From NCBI GenBank assembly GCA_034086685.1, contig JAXDZY010000133.1, forward strand, positions 1 through 64,000: a DNA stretch of 64,000 nucleotides, written 5' to 3'. This DNA comes from TWA4 sp034086685. GTDB taxonomy: Bacteria; Bacillota; Clostridia; Lachnospirales; Lachnospiraceae. The stretch's first letter is position 1. Every line of letters begins with the position of its first letter. Below the pieces are notes generated by a model that worked only from the letters and a program-made list of their open reading frames with translations, made no database searches and was not told where the DNA came from. The position numbers and the translations under genes were made by a program. This document shows, in pieces, positions 1 to 7,828 of the stretch.

Positions 1-40
1 ACGAAATTTTTCCTGTACTTCAACCAGTTTTTGGGCCTTT

Positions 41-145
41 TCAATTTTTCTTGAAATCCATATTCTCTTCTTTGTCACCATTATAAATATTTCCGTCTAA
101 GGCGTCAAGCAGAGTTTTTTCACCCAAACATCCACCTGAAGTCAT
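41..145 (-). CDS. Possible 34-residue peptide downstream of rlmH (uncertain)
   Basis: A short frame begins with ATG directly after a strong GAGGAGG motif, but the spacing of only about 3 nt is tighter than usual. The peptide is acidic and lysine-rich, with no membrane span and no motif I recognise. It sits 37 nt after the rlmH stop on the same strand. A second frame (81 down to 1, beginning MVTKKR) is also open to the window edge but has no good ribosome site. Either, or neither, may be real. The first 180 bases otherwise hold no convincing gene. Confidence 0.2.
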   Translation of the reverse strand: MTSGGCLGEKTLLDALDGNIYNGDKEENMDFKKN

Positions 146-182
146 CTGCCTCCTCTGAACCCCAAAAGCTTCGAAACCTCCC

Positions 183-662
183 TCATTTATGATATGGTTC
201 TCCTGCATTGATTTTAAATGCCCGATAAACCTGCTCAAGAAGGATCACCCGCATGAGCTGGTGCGGGAAAGTCATGGGAGAAAAACTGAGCTGATAATCT
301 GCCCGTTTTAAAACCGCATCAGACAATCCCAGAGAACCGCCGATCACAAATACAATGTGACTTTTTCCGTTTAAAGCCAGCCCACTTATCTTATCGGCAA
401 GCTGCTCTGAAGAAAGCTCTTTCCCCTGAATAGCCAGAGCAATTACATAAGAATCCTCTCTGATATTGGATAAAAGGCGTTCTCCTTCCTTTTCTCTGAT
501 CTGTGTATTAATTGCCTCAGGTGCTTTATCCGGTGTTTTCTCATCCTGCACCTCAATAATCTCCAGTTTACAATAACGTCCAAGACGTTTTGAATACTCA
601 GCAATTGCTGCTGTAAAATATTTTTCTTTAATTTTACCAACTGATAAAACTGAAATCTTCAT
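183..662 (-). CDS. rlmH: 23S rRNA (pseudouridine-1915-N3) methyltransferase RlmH
   Basis: RlmH methylates N3 of pseudouridine 1915 in helix 69 of 23S rRNA on the assembled 70S ribosome, using S-adenosylmethionine. The 159-residue length is exactly that of the SPOUT-class family. Its knotted C-terminal half is visible: FVIGGSLG (SAM site, about residues 105-112), TFPHQLMR, EQVYRAFKI and the invariant ending GEPYHK. The start MKISVLSVGKIKE matches the conserved N-terminus. It is transcribed away from the divergent membrane-protein gene at 827. In many Firmicutes rlmH lies close to the replication origin, but nothing else here marks an origin. Confidence 0.96.
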   Translation of the reverse strand: MKISVLSVGKIKEKYFTAAIAEYSKRLGRYCKLEIIEVQDEKTPDKAPEAINTQIREKEGERLLSNIREDSYVIALAIQGKELSSEQLADKISGLALNGKSHIVFVIGGSLGLSDAVLKRADYQLSFSPMTFPHQLMRVILLEQVYRAFKINAGEPYHK

Positions 663-752
663 AATTATATTTCCTTCACTTTCCTGCCATCCATTAAAAT
701 ATAAACAATAAAATACTCTATTCTAAAAGTTTTATAAACTGCGGATTTTCCA

Positions 753-781
753 TTGTTTCGCATTTTATTCTATTATATAAT
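753..781 (+). promoter_or_regulatory. Promoter for the membrane-protein gene at 827
   Basis: TTGTTT (753-758) and TATAAT (776-781) are separated by 17 bp, a near-consensus vegetative promoter. Transcription would start near 788, leaving a leader of about 40 nt containing the TGGAGGA ribosome site. Confidence 0.7.
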
Positions 782-826
782 ACTTTTAACATTTGACAAT
801 ATCTGTTTTGGAATGGAGGAATACAC

Positions 827-1396
827 ATGCCTGATTTTCCGAATGTTCATCATAATATCAACAATATATCTGCCGCTCCTGATGATTCCGAAAAAGGTCC
901 TGATCTCCAGGCACATTCCGGTGTTTACGTAAGCAGCAAAGAGAAGTACGAGGATCTGAGTACTTCCGGTTCTTCTCTTCTGATCGTCGGACTGGTTCTG
1001 GCTTTTATTCTGATCATTGATCTGTCCCGCATTGTCAAGCTGCCTATGGGAAGCTTTTCCCGGATCCTGACTGATTCCATCATCGGTATTCTCGCTTTAT
1101 TCTGTCTTCTGGGAGCCCATTCAACACTTAAAAAAGCAAATCTGGTCAAAGCCATGATTTCCTTTGAGCAGAAACAACGGCGCCAGATTGTAAACTGGTG
1201 TGCTTCCACTTATTCAGCTGCTCAGATTGACAAGATGATTGATGCAGCTGAATCGGTACTTCCCGATTCCATGGAAGTTCTCTGTCTGAAACGCATGGAT
1301 ATGATCCGTTCCTATCTGATTCGTGAATATCATATTGATGATGAACCTTATCTGGAGGATTTGTGCGAAGAAATTTTTCAAAAGATTTTCGAATAG
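827..1396 (+). CDS. Small two-span membrane protein of unknown function
   Basis: I do not recognise this 189-residue protein. The first 45 residues are polar and Asn/His/Ser-rich. Two hydrophobic segments follow (about 49-66 and 80-97), separated by a short basic loop. The C-terminal 90 residues are soluble, begin with a basic stretch (KQRRQ) and end acidic. This suggests a membrane-anchored cytoplasmic or surface domain. It has its own promoter, a GGAGG ribosome site about 9 nt before ATG, and a hairpin terminator, so it is monocistronic. It points towards the PHP gene, with which it shares that terminator. Nothing in the sequence indicates a catalytic role. Confidence 0.75.
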   Translation: MPDFPNVHHNINNISAAPDDSEKGPDLQAHSGVYVSSKEKYEDLSTSGSSLLIVGLVLAFILIIDLSRIVKLPMGSFSRILTDSIIGILALFCLLGAHSTLKKANLVKAMISFEQKQRRQIVNWCASTYSAAQIDKMIDAAESVLPDSMEVLCLKRMDMIRSYLIREYHIDDEPYLEDLCEEIFQKIFE

Positions 1397-1401
1397 ACCA
1401 C

Positions 1402-1448
1402 AAAAGTGGTATGCTGCCGACTTTTATCAGCCGCATACCACTTTTTTT
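1402..1448. terminator. Bidirectional terminator between the 827 and 1448 genes
   Basis: A 12-bp perfect stem (AAAGTGGTATGC at 1403-1414 with GCATACCACTTT at 1433-1444) is followed by a T-run on the plus strand. On the minus strand it is followed by a shorter TTTT. It lies between convergent genes and probably serves both. Confidence 0.85.
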
Positions 1449-2326
1449 CATCCATAATACTGTTTTTTCCGTTCTTTCATCCGCTGGTAAATCTCATAAG
1501 GAAAATGATTGTCCAGAGTGACAGTCTCTGATTCATGGAAGTCAGATGCTGCCGATTCAAGTAAATTATATTCCCTGGCCAGTTCTCTCAGTCTGTCCCT
1601 CTGAGCCCTGGTATATCTGGCATATTCCACTTCCAGCGCACCAATCCCTGCTGTCAGTTTCTGATAACATTCCACCAGCTCTCTGCTTTCTTTATCAGTC
1701 AGACCATACGAATACAGGTGAGCAAGTACCGGAATCCCACCTGCCTCCATGATTGCTTCTGTGACTTCTCCCAACTCCGCATAAGCAAATGTATGCTCCA
1801 CGTATGCTTTTTTCTTCCCCAAAGCTCCGATATAGATGTCAAAACCTTCATCCACGGTTCTGACATATCCCCTCTCTTTCATGACCACTGCGATCTGTTT
1901 TCTCCCAAGATGATGAGTTTGCGGAAAAGTATTCTTCAGTTCTTCATAAGTTCCCAGGTCAATACCGTTATCCCTCAGTTTCTCCAGTATCGCTTCCACA
2001 TAAGGTTTTCTTCCATGCGAACTCATGCTGAATATGTTCCGGATTTTTTCATTTGAAGAATCATAATCCAGTGCCACAACATGAAGTTCCTTTCTTCTTC
2101 CTGATTCCAATGTATAAAGGCAGGAAATTTCACTTCCCCGAACCAATTCCATCTGAGGATATCCGGAGGATAATTTCTCGAAATCCGGATTATCAAAATT
2201 GTGATCGGTTATGGCCAGTGCCTTTATTCCCGCATTTTCAGCTGCCCTGATCAATTCTTCCGGAGACAATACTCCATCTGATAAACTGGAATGCGTATGC
2301 AAATCCGCATATGATTTTTCACTCAT
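1448..2326 (-). CDS. PHP-domain metal-dependent phosphoesterase
   Basis: This is a 292-residue PHP-family hydrolase. The metal-binding signatures are visible: DLHTHSSLSDG at residues 8-18, ITDHN near 40, GSEISC near 64, LAHLYSYG in the C-terminal half and ASDFH near the end. Stand-alone PHP proteins of this size (COG0613, relatives of YciV/RNase AM) cleave phosphate esters or trim RNA 5' ends; which applies here cannot be read from the sequence. The start ATG follows AAAAGGGG. It has its own promoter at 2421-2449 and a hairpin terminator after its stop, so it is a single-gene unit divergent from the 2569 gene. Confidence 0.88.
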   Translation of the reverse strand: MSEKSYADLHTHSSLSDGVLSPEELIRAAENAGIKALAITDHNFDNPDFEKLSSGYPQMELVRGSEISCLYTLESGRRKELHVVALDYDSSNEKIRNIFSMSSHGRKPYVEAILEKLRDNGIDLGTYEELKNTFPQTHHLGRKQIAVVMKERGYVRTVDEGFDIYIGALGKKKAYVEHTFAYAELGEVTEAIMEAGGIPVLAHLYSYGLTDKESRELVECYQKLTAGIGALEVEYARYTRAQRDRLRELAREYNLLESAASDFHESETVTLDNHFPYEIYQRMKERKKQYYG

Positions 2327-2420
2327 AATTCCAACCCCTTTTTACCAAATTTTTTCCACTGCATTACAGCTGCCGGAAAATACAACTGCCAGATCTGTCT
2401 TTTCCGTTTCTGATAAAAGC

Positions 2421-2449
2421 AGTATAAAAGAAATGGCAGAAACTGTAAA
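2421..2449 (-). promoter_or_regulatory. Promoter for the PHP phosphoesterase
   Basis: Read on the minus strand, TTTACA (2449-2444), a 17-bp spacer and TATACT (2426-2421) form a good vegetative promoter about 95 bp before the start codon. Confidence 0.65.
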
Positions 2450-2482
2450 CGTTCGAAATAATCCACCTGTTTTCAAGAAAAA

Positions 2483-2531
2483 ATCACAAAATCATATAAA
2501 ATATTTACTTTTTGTGATCATATGATAAAAT
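2483..2531 (+). promoter_or_regulatory. Palindromic promoter/operator region of the 2569 gene
   Basis: An inverted repeat ATCACAAAA (2483-2491) / TTTTGTGAT (2510-2518) brackets a weak -35 (TTTACT, 2504-2509). Sixteen bp further is TAAAAT (2526-2531). A perfect palindrome ATCATATGAT (2517-2526) overlaps the -10 region. Two symmetric elements on a weak promoter suggest an operator, but the same sequence could fold as an RNA hairpin. Confidence 0.45.
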
Positions 2532-2568
2532 ACAGGTATCTCATACAACAGGGAGGTGTCAGACACTT

Positions 2569-4059
2569 ATGAAATTGACTCTGCTGAAAATTCTGCAGAT
2601 TTTTGATGAAGCGGATTATCTGCAAATGAAAGAAATGGAACAATTACAGTCAAAAGAAGAACTCCGGCTGGGCTGGCTGATCCGTCTGTTCCCCCGGGAA
2701 TTAAACATTCAGGTAAAAGAAGACTCTTCTTCCATTTCAAAGCTTTTTGAGAATTGCAACTACACAAAAAATCCTCCTCCTAAAAGAACCTATGGAAATC
2801 GGTGGCTGCTTGCACCCCTGATGCAGGAGATATATACAAATAAAATTCTCAAAACAAATGGAGATACTTTCCTGAAACTTACCCTGGAGCAGATTCAGGA
2901 TACTTTTCAGATTCAGGAATACCGTCTTCCTGAGATTGTGTCTTCCGTACAGACTCTGATTGCAGAATCTGACCTGTGGGATGAACGGCTCCATATTTTT
3001 ATTGATGATCTGTGCCGGACAGGAAGCATCAACAGCATGGCCTACGCTTTATTTCTGCTGATTCTCTGCTCATTGTACAACTGGGATATCAGACATTTTG
3101 ATTATCTGTATTCGTCTTATATCATGATGCAAATTCACAGTTCCGAACAGAATTTCTATTTTCTTCTGAAAGCAAAATCTGTACTGAAACAGGAAGCATA
3201 TGACTTTTATTCTTCGAAAGAGATGCTTCAGTATATTCATGACAGCCATTTTTCCCAGCCCCTGAAGAGAAGCCAGGAGAACCGCGAAATTGACCACTGT
3301 TTTTTTGATGGAGACAGTTATCTTCATGAATACTATTTTTATTCCTATCATCCTACTCACAGGGAGATTATCTGCGGAGAATCAAAACTCCGGTTTGAAA
3401 TGCGGGAACGCGGTAAATATGAGGTACATCTGACACTTTCAGAAAACGGAATTATCCGGGAATGTTGGGGAACCGCCATGCAGAATCCAAACACAAAACT
3501 GGTTTATGTGATTCTTCATGAAATGAATAAAAAAGAAACCATGATCCTGTCCTTTCTGGGACAGCATTTCAACAGCAGAATGTTTTACCGTCCGGCGTTT
3601 CTGCTCCGGCACTTTCCCGGAACTTTTATGCCCATGATTGAAAAAGTCTGTATCTCTCTGTATCCTGTGGAAGCTGATGTTGTAAAAGGACTTCTTAACA
3701 TGCAGGATACCTTTTTCGTTTCCAGGAGCCGGCTGAAAGATTTCATTTACACCTACCGGCAGGAAGAATGGATGACGGATTTTTCTGAGCTCCCGAAAAT
3801 CCGGAATTTTCTCAGTGCAACCTGTACACCGGAAAATGCCTTCGGACGGCCGGATGGACTTTTTTTTACAGATCAGTTTATTCTCGGTATTGACCTGTCC
3901 CATACATTTGACAGAGAACAGGAGATCATCGACAGACTTCTGATACTTCAGCTGTTAAAGTCATTTTCCACAAACCGAATCGATACCATATCTCTGAAGG
4001 AACCTGAAAACATGCATATGCTGATCAGAGATCATGGAATGAAAAAGACCGTCACATAA
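2569..4059 (+). CDS. Unrecognised 496-residue protein
   Basis: I do not recognise this protein. It is soluble, has no signal peptide and is rich in aromatic residues. Residues about 1-120 look like a helical, possibly DNA-binding region, with LTLEQIQDTF and NRWLLAPLMQEIY segments. A hydrophobic patch near 160-172 (AYALFLLILCSLY) is probably a buried helix. The second half (250-480) alternates strands and helices and contains Cys, His and Trp residues without a clear metal pattern. ATG follows GGGAGGTG at about 9 nt. It stands alone between a palindromic promoter and a strong terminator. The operator and the monocistronic layout suggest a regulated sensor or regulator, but this is inference only. 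Confidence 0.8.
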   Translation: MKLTLLKILQIFDEADYLQMKEMEQLQSKEELRLGWLIRLFPRELNIQVKEDSSSISKLFENCNYTKNPPPKRTYGNRWLLAPLMQEIYTNKILKTNGDTFLKLTLEQIQDTFQIQEYRLPEIVSSVQTLIAESDLWDERLHIFIDDLCRTGSINSMAYALFLLILCSLYNWDIRHFDYLYSSYIMMQIHSSEQNFYFLLKAKSVLKQEAYDFYSSKEMLQYIHDSHFSQPLKRSQENREIDHCFFDGDSYLHEYYFYSYHPTHREIICGESKLRFEMRERGKYEVHLTLSENGIIRECWGTAMQNPNTKLVYVILHEMNKKETMILSFLGQHFNSRMFYRPAFLLRHFPGTFMPMIEKVCISLYPVEADVVKGLLNMQDTFFVSRSRLKDFIYTYRQEEWMTDFSELPKIRNFLSATCTPENAFGRPDGLFFTDQFILGIDLSHTFDREQEIIDRLLILQLLKSFSTNRIDTISLKEPENMHMLIRDHGMKKTVT

Positions 4060-4085
4060 ATCCCGTGACGGCCTTTTTATTTTAT
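4045..4085. terminator. Bidirectional terminator between the 2569 gene and purD
   Basis: The stem CCGTCAC (4049-4055) / GTGACGG (4065-4071) is followed by TTTTTATTTT on the plus strand. On the minus strand it is followed by TCTTTTTC. It lies between convergent genes and can end both transcripts, including the whole purine run. Confidence 0.85.
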
Positions 4086-4125
4086 TCATCTTTTTGATTC
4101 ATCCGGCAGTGTGTGTGGCTCCATC

Positions 4126-5412
4126 TCATGCTTCGTTTACTTCATCAATTGCCTTGCCAATATCGTTTCTCATATACTTATTATCAAATTCCACCCATGT
4201 TGTGGCAGAGTAAGCATTGAGTCTGGCCTGCTTGAGATCACAGCCTTTGGCAACTACACCAAGAACACGTCCTCCGTTAGTAACAATACGCCCTTCCTCA
4301 TTGAATTTTGTGCCTGCATGGAATACATAATATCCATCCATCTTCTCAACTGTCTCAAGTCCGCTGATGGGGAAACCTTTTTCGTAGGAAACAGGATAAC
4401 CATCTGAAGCAAGTACAACGCAGACAGCCGCGTTGTCTTCAAACTGCAGCTCTATTTCGGAAAGTGTACCGTCGATGCAGGCTTCCATTACCTCAACAAT
4501 ATCATTTTTCATACGGGGGATAACCACCTGAGCTTCCGGATCACCGAAACGGGCATTGTACTCCAGCACACGGGGGCCTTTGGGGGTCAGCATCAGTCCG
4601 AAGAAAATAATACCCTTAAAGGGTCTTCCTTCCGCTTTCATGGCATCAACTGTTGCCTGATAAATATACTTTTTGCAGAATTCATCCACTTCTTCTGTAT
4701 AAAAAGGGCTGGGTGAGAAGGTTCCCATACCACCTGTATTCAGACCCTGATCGCCATCTTTTGCACGTTTATGATCCTGGGCAGAAGTCATAATGCGAAT
4801 GGTCTCACCATCAACAAATGAAAGAACGGATACCTCGCGTCCGGTCATAAATTCTTCAATAACCATGGTATTACCGGCAGAACCGAATTTTTTATCTGTC
4901 ATAATGGTACGGACACCGTCAACTGCCTCTTCCAGAGTATTGCAGATCAGAACACCTTTTCCAAGAGCCAGACCATCTGCCTTCAATACAATGGGGAACT
5001 CCGCTTTTTCCTTCAGATAGGAAATTGCTTTATCCGCATCTGTAAATACTTCATACGCTGCAGTAGGGATGTTATACTTTTTCATCAGATCCTTGGAGAA
5101 AGATTTTGAACCTTCCAGAATCGCTGCATTTTTACGGGGGCCGAACACTCTCAGTCCTTCTGCTTCGAATACATCCACGATACCTCCCACCAGCGGATCA
5201 TCCATACCGATAATTGTCAGATCGATTTCTTTTTCTTTTGCAAATGCAACCAGCTTATCAAATTCCATGGCGCCAATGGGAACACATTCTGCCACACTGG
5301 CAATTCCCGCATTACCGGGAGCGCAGTAAATCCTGCTAACCTTTTTACTCTGTGCCACTTTCCATGCAATGGCATGCTCTCTGCCGCCGCTTCCTACAAT
5401 GAGTACTTTCAT
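4126..5412 (-). CDS. purD: Phosphoribosylamine-glycine ligase (GAR synthetase)
   Basis: PurD joins 5-phosphoribosylamine to glycine with ATP, the second step of purine synthesis. It is 428 residues, normal for a monofunctional PurD. The N-terminal loop GSGGREHAI starts at residue 8. The ATP-grasp domain shows KADGLALGKGV, GEEFMTGREVSV-type strands, the TGGMGTFSP loop and EYNARFGDPEAQ, which carries the Mg-binding acidic/Asn residues. It is the last gene of the minus-strand purE-purM-purN-purD set, 32 nt after purN, and ends at the shared terminator. purB, purC, purF, purH and purL are not in the window. Confidence 0.97.
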   Translation of the reverse strand: MKVLIVGSGGREHAIAWKVAQSKKVSRIYCAPGNAGIASVAECVPIGAMEFDKLVAFAKEKEIDLTIIGMDDPLVGGIVDVFEAEGLRVFGPRKNAAILEGSKSFSKDLMKKYNIPTAAYEVFTDADKAISYLKEKAEFPIVLKADGLALGKGVLICNTLEEAVDGVRTIMTDKKFGSAGNTMVIEEFMTGREVSVLSFVDGETIRIMTSAQDHKRAKDGDQGLNTGGMGTFSPSPFYTEEVDEFCKKYIYQATVDAMKAEGRPFKGIIFFGLMLTPKGPRVLEYNARFGDPEAQVVIPRMKNDIVEVMEACIDGTLSEIELQFEDNAAVCVVLASDGYPVSYEKGFPISGLETVEKMDGYYVFHAGTKFNEEGRIVTNGGRVLGVVAKGCDLKQARLNAYSATTWVEFDNKYMRNDIGKAIDEVNEA

Positions 5413-5444
5413 GTTCGTCTCTACCTTCCTCTGCTTTCAGTGTT

Positions 5445-6035
5445 TTATAACAAACCATTCGCAATTTTCTGAATCGCTGCGGGGAGCAGAATCCATTCTG
5501 CTTCCTGCATAACCTTTAACTGCAGGTCCTCTGCTGAAATTCCATCAGGAATTTCCACCGCCTTCTGCATAATGATGGGACCGGAATCCGTCCCTTCATC
5601 TACAAAGTGAACGGTAGCTCCTGTAACCTTTACACCGCGTGCCAGGGCCGCTTCATGTACTTTAAGCCCGTAATATCCCTTTCCGCAGAATGACGGAATC
5701 AGAGAGGGATGTATATTAATAATCCTCCTGGGAAATGCTGCAACCATCTCCGGAGAAATATTGACCAGATATCCGGCAAGAACAACCAGTTCCACTCCAT
5801 AATCCTGAAGCCTCCTGATCAATGCCTGATGAAATGCAGGTCTGTCAGGGAAATCCGCAGGTGACAGACATTCAGCCGGGATTCCGTGTTTCTTTGCCCT
5901 TTCCAGTGCATAAACACCTTTATTATTGCTGATAACTACTTCAATAGAAGCATTTGTAATGCGGCCGGCTTCAATACTGTCAATAATTGCCTGCAGATTT
6001 GTGCCGCCTCCGGATACCAGTACACCGATTTTCAT
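5445..6035 (-). CDS. purN: Phosphoribosylglycinamide formyltransferase (GART)
   Basis: PurN transfers a formyl group from 10-formyltetrahydrofolate to GAR. It is 196 residues, typical for the folate-dependent enzyme. SGGGTNLQAI near residue 8 binds the phosphate. The catalytic Asn and His lie in NIHPSLIPSF, and the catalytic Asp in the segment TGATVHFVDEGTDSGPI. The ribosome site is an AGGAGGATAAGGA stretch just before ATG. It lies between purM and purD in the direction of transcription; a GC-rich hairpin occupies the 75-nt gap from purM. Confidence 0.97.
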   Translation of the reverse strand: MKIGVLVSGGGTNLQAIIDSIEAGRITNASIEVVISNNKGVYALERAKKHGIPAECLSPADFPDRPAFHQALIRRLQDYGVELVVLAGYLVNISPEMVAAFPRRIINIHPSLIPSFCGKGYYGLKVHEAALARGVKVTGATVHFVDEGTDSGPIIMQKAVEIPDGISAEDLQLKVMQEAEWILLPAAIQKIANGLL

Positions 6036-6062
6036 TCCTTATCCTCCTGTACTGCTGAAAAT

Positions 6063-6102
6063 AACTGCCCGGAGCCGGTCCTGAAACCCGATCCGGACAG
6101 TT
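6063..6102 (-). other. Intercistronic hairpin between purM and purN
   Basis: On the minus strand AACTGTCCGGA pairs with TCCGGGCAGTT, 11 bp with one G.U, around an 18-nt loop. The tail ATTTTC is too weak for a standard terminator. It may be an mRNA-stabilising or processing element, or a partial terminator lowering purN-purD expression. Confidence 0.5.
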
Positions 6103-6110
6103 ACTGATTA

Positions 6111-7136
6111 TTAAACCAGAGTTACACCTTTTTCGCCGGCAGTAATTCTGCCGATTACATAAGGAGCTTCTCCTGCTTCCTTAATTGCTTCCATTGTTCT
6201 GTCCACATCATCAGGTGAAACAGCCACAACCATACCGATACCCATATTGAAAGTATTGTACATGATTTTTTCTTCAATTTCACCTTTTTTCTGCATCAGA
6301 GGGAAAATGGGAGGTACCGGGTAGCTGTTCTTTTCGATAACAGCATGTGTGCTCTCAGAGAGCATACGGGGTACATTTTCATAGAAACCGCCGCCTGTGA
6401 TGTGACTGCAGGCTTTGATCTTAACAGATGCATCTTTGATGGATTTTAATGCCTTAACATAAATCTTGGTGGGAGCAAGAAGGGTCTCCCCAAGAGTCGC
6501 TCCAAGCTCGTCGTAATATGTATCCAGACTTTCTCTAGTCATCTCGAATACGCTTCTTACCAGTGAAAAACCATTGCTGTGTACACCTGAAGATGCCATA
6601 CCGATCAGAATATCTCCTTCGGCAAGAGACGCACCGGTAATCAGATCTTTCTGATCAACCACTCCTACGGAAAAACCGGCCAGATCGTATTCATCAACAG
6701 GATAGAAGCCGGGCATCTCTGCAGTTTCTCCGCCAATCAGAGCTGCGCCTGCCTGTTTGCAGCCTTCTGCCACACCACTGACAATCTCAGCAATCTTTTC
6801 AGGATAATTTTTACCGCATGCAATATAGTCCAGGAAGAACAGCGGTTCGCCGCCTGCACATGCAATATCATTCACACACATTGCCACGCAGTCAATACCG
6901 ACCGTGTTGTGCTTATCCATAATAAAAGCCAGTTTCAGCTTGGTACCAACACCATCGGTACCGGATACCAGTGTAGGGTGTTCCATATTTTTAAATGCAT
7001 CCATGGAGAATGCGCCGGAAAAACCGCCGATACCGCCAAGTACTTCGGGTCTCATGGTTTCTTTAACATGTTTCTTCATCAATTCAACGGATTTGTAACC
7101 AGCTTCAATATCAACACCTGCATTCTTGTAATCCAT
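6111..7136 (-). CDS. purM: Phosphoribosylformylglycinamidine cyclo-ligase (AIR synthetase)
   Basis: PurM closes the imidazole ring of FGAM with ATP to give AIR. At 341 residues it has the usual length. The N-terminus DYKNAGVDIEAG, the glycine-rich VSGTDGVGTKLK segment (about residue 57), CVAMCVNDIACAGGEPLFFLDY, IGGETAEMPGFY and HITGGGFYENVPR are all family signatures. The start follows GAGGAGAA. It lies 119 nt after purE. Its product AIR is carboxylated by PurE, encoded immediately upstream. Confidence 0.98.
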   Translation of the reverse strand: MDYKNAGVDIEAGYKSVELMKKHVKETMRPEVLGGIGGFSGAFSMDAFKNMEHPTLVSGTDGVGTKLKLAFIMDKHNTVGIDCVAMCVNDIACAGGEPLFFLDYIACGKNYPEKIAEIVSGVAEGCKQAGAALIGGETAEMPGFYPVDEYDLAGFSVGVVDQKDLITGASLAEGDILIGMASSGVHSNGFSLVRSVFEMTRESLDTYYDELGATLGETLLAPTKIYVKALKSIKDASVKIKACSHITGGGFYENVPRMLSESTHAVIEKNSYPVPPIFPLMQKKGEIEEKIMYNTFNMGIGMVVAVSPDDVDRTMEAIKEAGEAPYVIGRITAGEKGVTLV

Positions 7137-7255
7137 AACATTTCTCCTCTAAATTGTTATCTTGTTTATTGATACTCTGCGGATACACGTGACCGGATAC
7201 CCCACAGCCGTACCATGGTATATCTTTTCGGAACAGTACCTTTCTGCTCCGGAAT

Positions 7256-7780
7256 TTATTTCTTCATCTGCTCCAGATATGCCTTATAGCCAATGGTTTC
7301 AACCTTTTCAGCCTTCGCTTCCACAGTATCTTTCATATTGTCGCTGTATGCAGCCAGTTTTTCTCCCAGTTCCTCGTCGGAAACCGCCAGAATCTTCAAC
7401 GCCAGCAAAGCGGCGTTCTGTGCTCCATCCACCGCAACAGTGGCCACCGGCACTCCGGGAGGTGTCATAACAACAGAATACAGCGCATCCATGCCTCCGA
7501 AATATTTGGAACTTAACGGTACTCCAATAACGGGAAGTGTGGTCAGAGCCGCAACCATACCCGGAAGTGCTGCCGCCCATCCTGCTCCGGTAATGAGAAC
7601 TCTGATTCCTCTTTCTTTTGCGGATCTTGTATACTCGATCATCTTATCAGGTGTTCTGTGAGCTGAAATGATGGTCAGCTCATAGGCTACTCCGAAATCA
7701 TCCAGTGTCTTTGCAGCCTTCTGCATAATAGAAAGATCAGAATCACTGCCCATAATGATACCAACTACTGGTTTACTCAT
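7256..7780 (-). CDS. purE: N5-carboxyaminoimidazole ribonucleotide mutase (AIR carboxylase catalytic subunit)
   Basis: PurE forms CAIR. In the class I route it rearranges N5-CAIR made by PurK; class II enzymes carboxylate AIR directly with CO2. The 174-residue protein shows MGSDSDL (residue 11), SAHRTPD with the catalytic His (about 41-47), GAGWAAALPGM and the GVP-STKYFGG type loop (here GVPLSSKYFGG). No purK lies in the window, so the class cannot be settled from context. It follows the M29 peptidase gene by 48 nt, suggesting shared transcription. The lar gene larB (54327) encodes a distant relative of this fold. Confidence 0.95.
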   Translation of the reverse strand: MSKPVVGIIMGSDSDLSIMQKAAKTLDDFGVAYELTIISAHRTPDKMIEYTRSAKERGIRVLITGAGWAAALPGMVAALTTLPVIGVPLSSKYFGGMDALYSVVMTPPGVPVATVAVDGAQNAALLALKILAVSDEELGEKLAAYSDNMKDTVEAKAEKVETIGYKAYLEQMKK

Positions 7781-7828
7781 AGTCTGCTTTCCTCCTGCTT
7801 ACGTTGAAATTGTCCATCTGTCTGTGCG

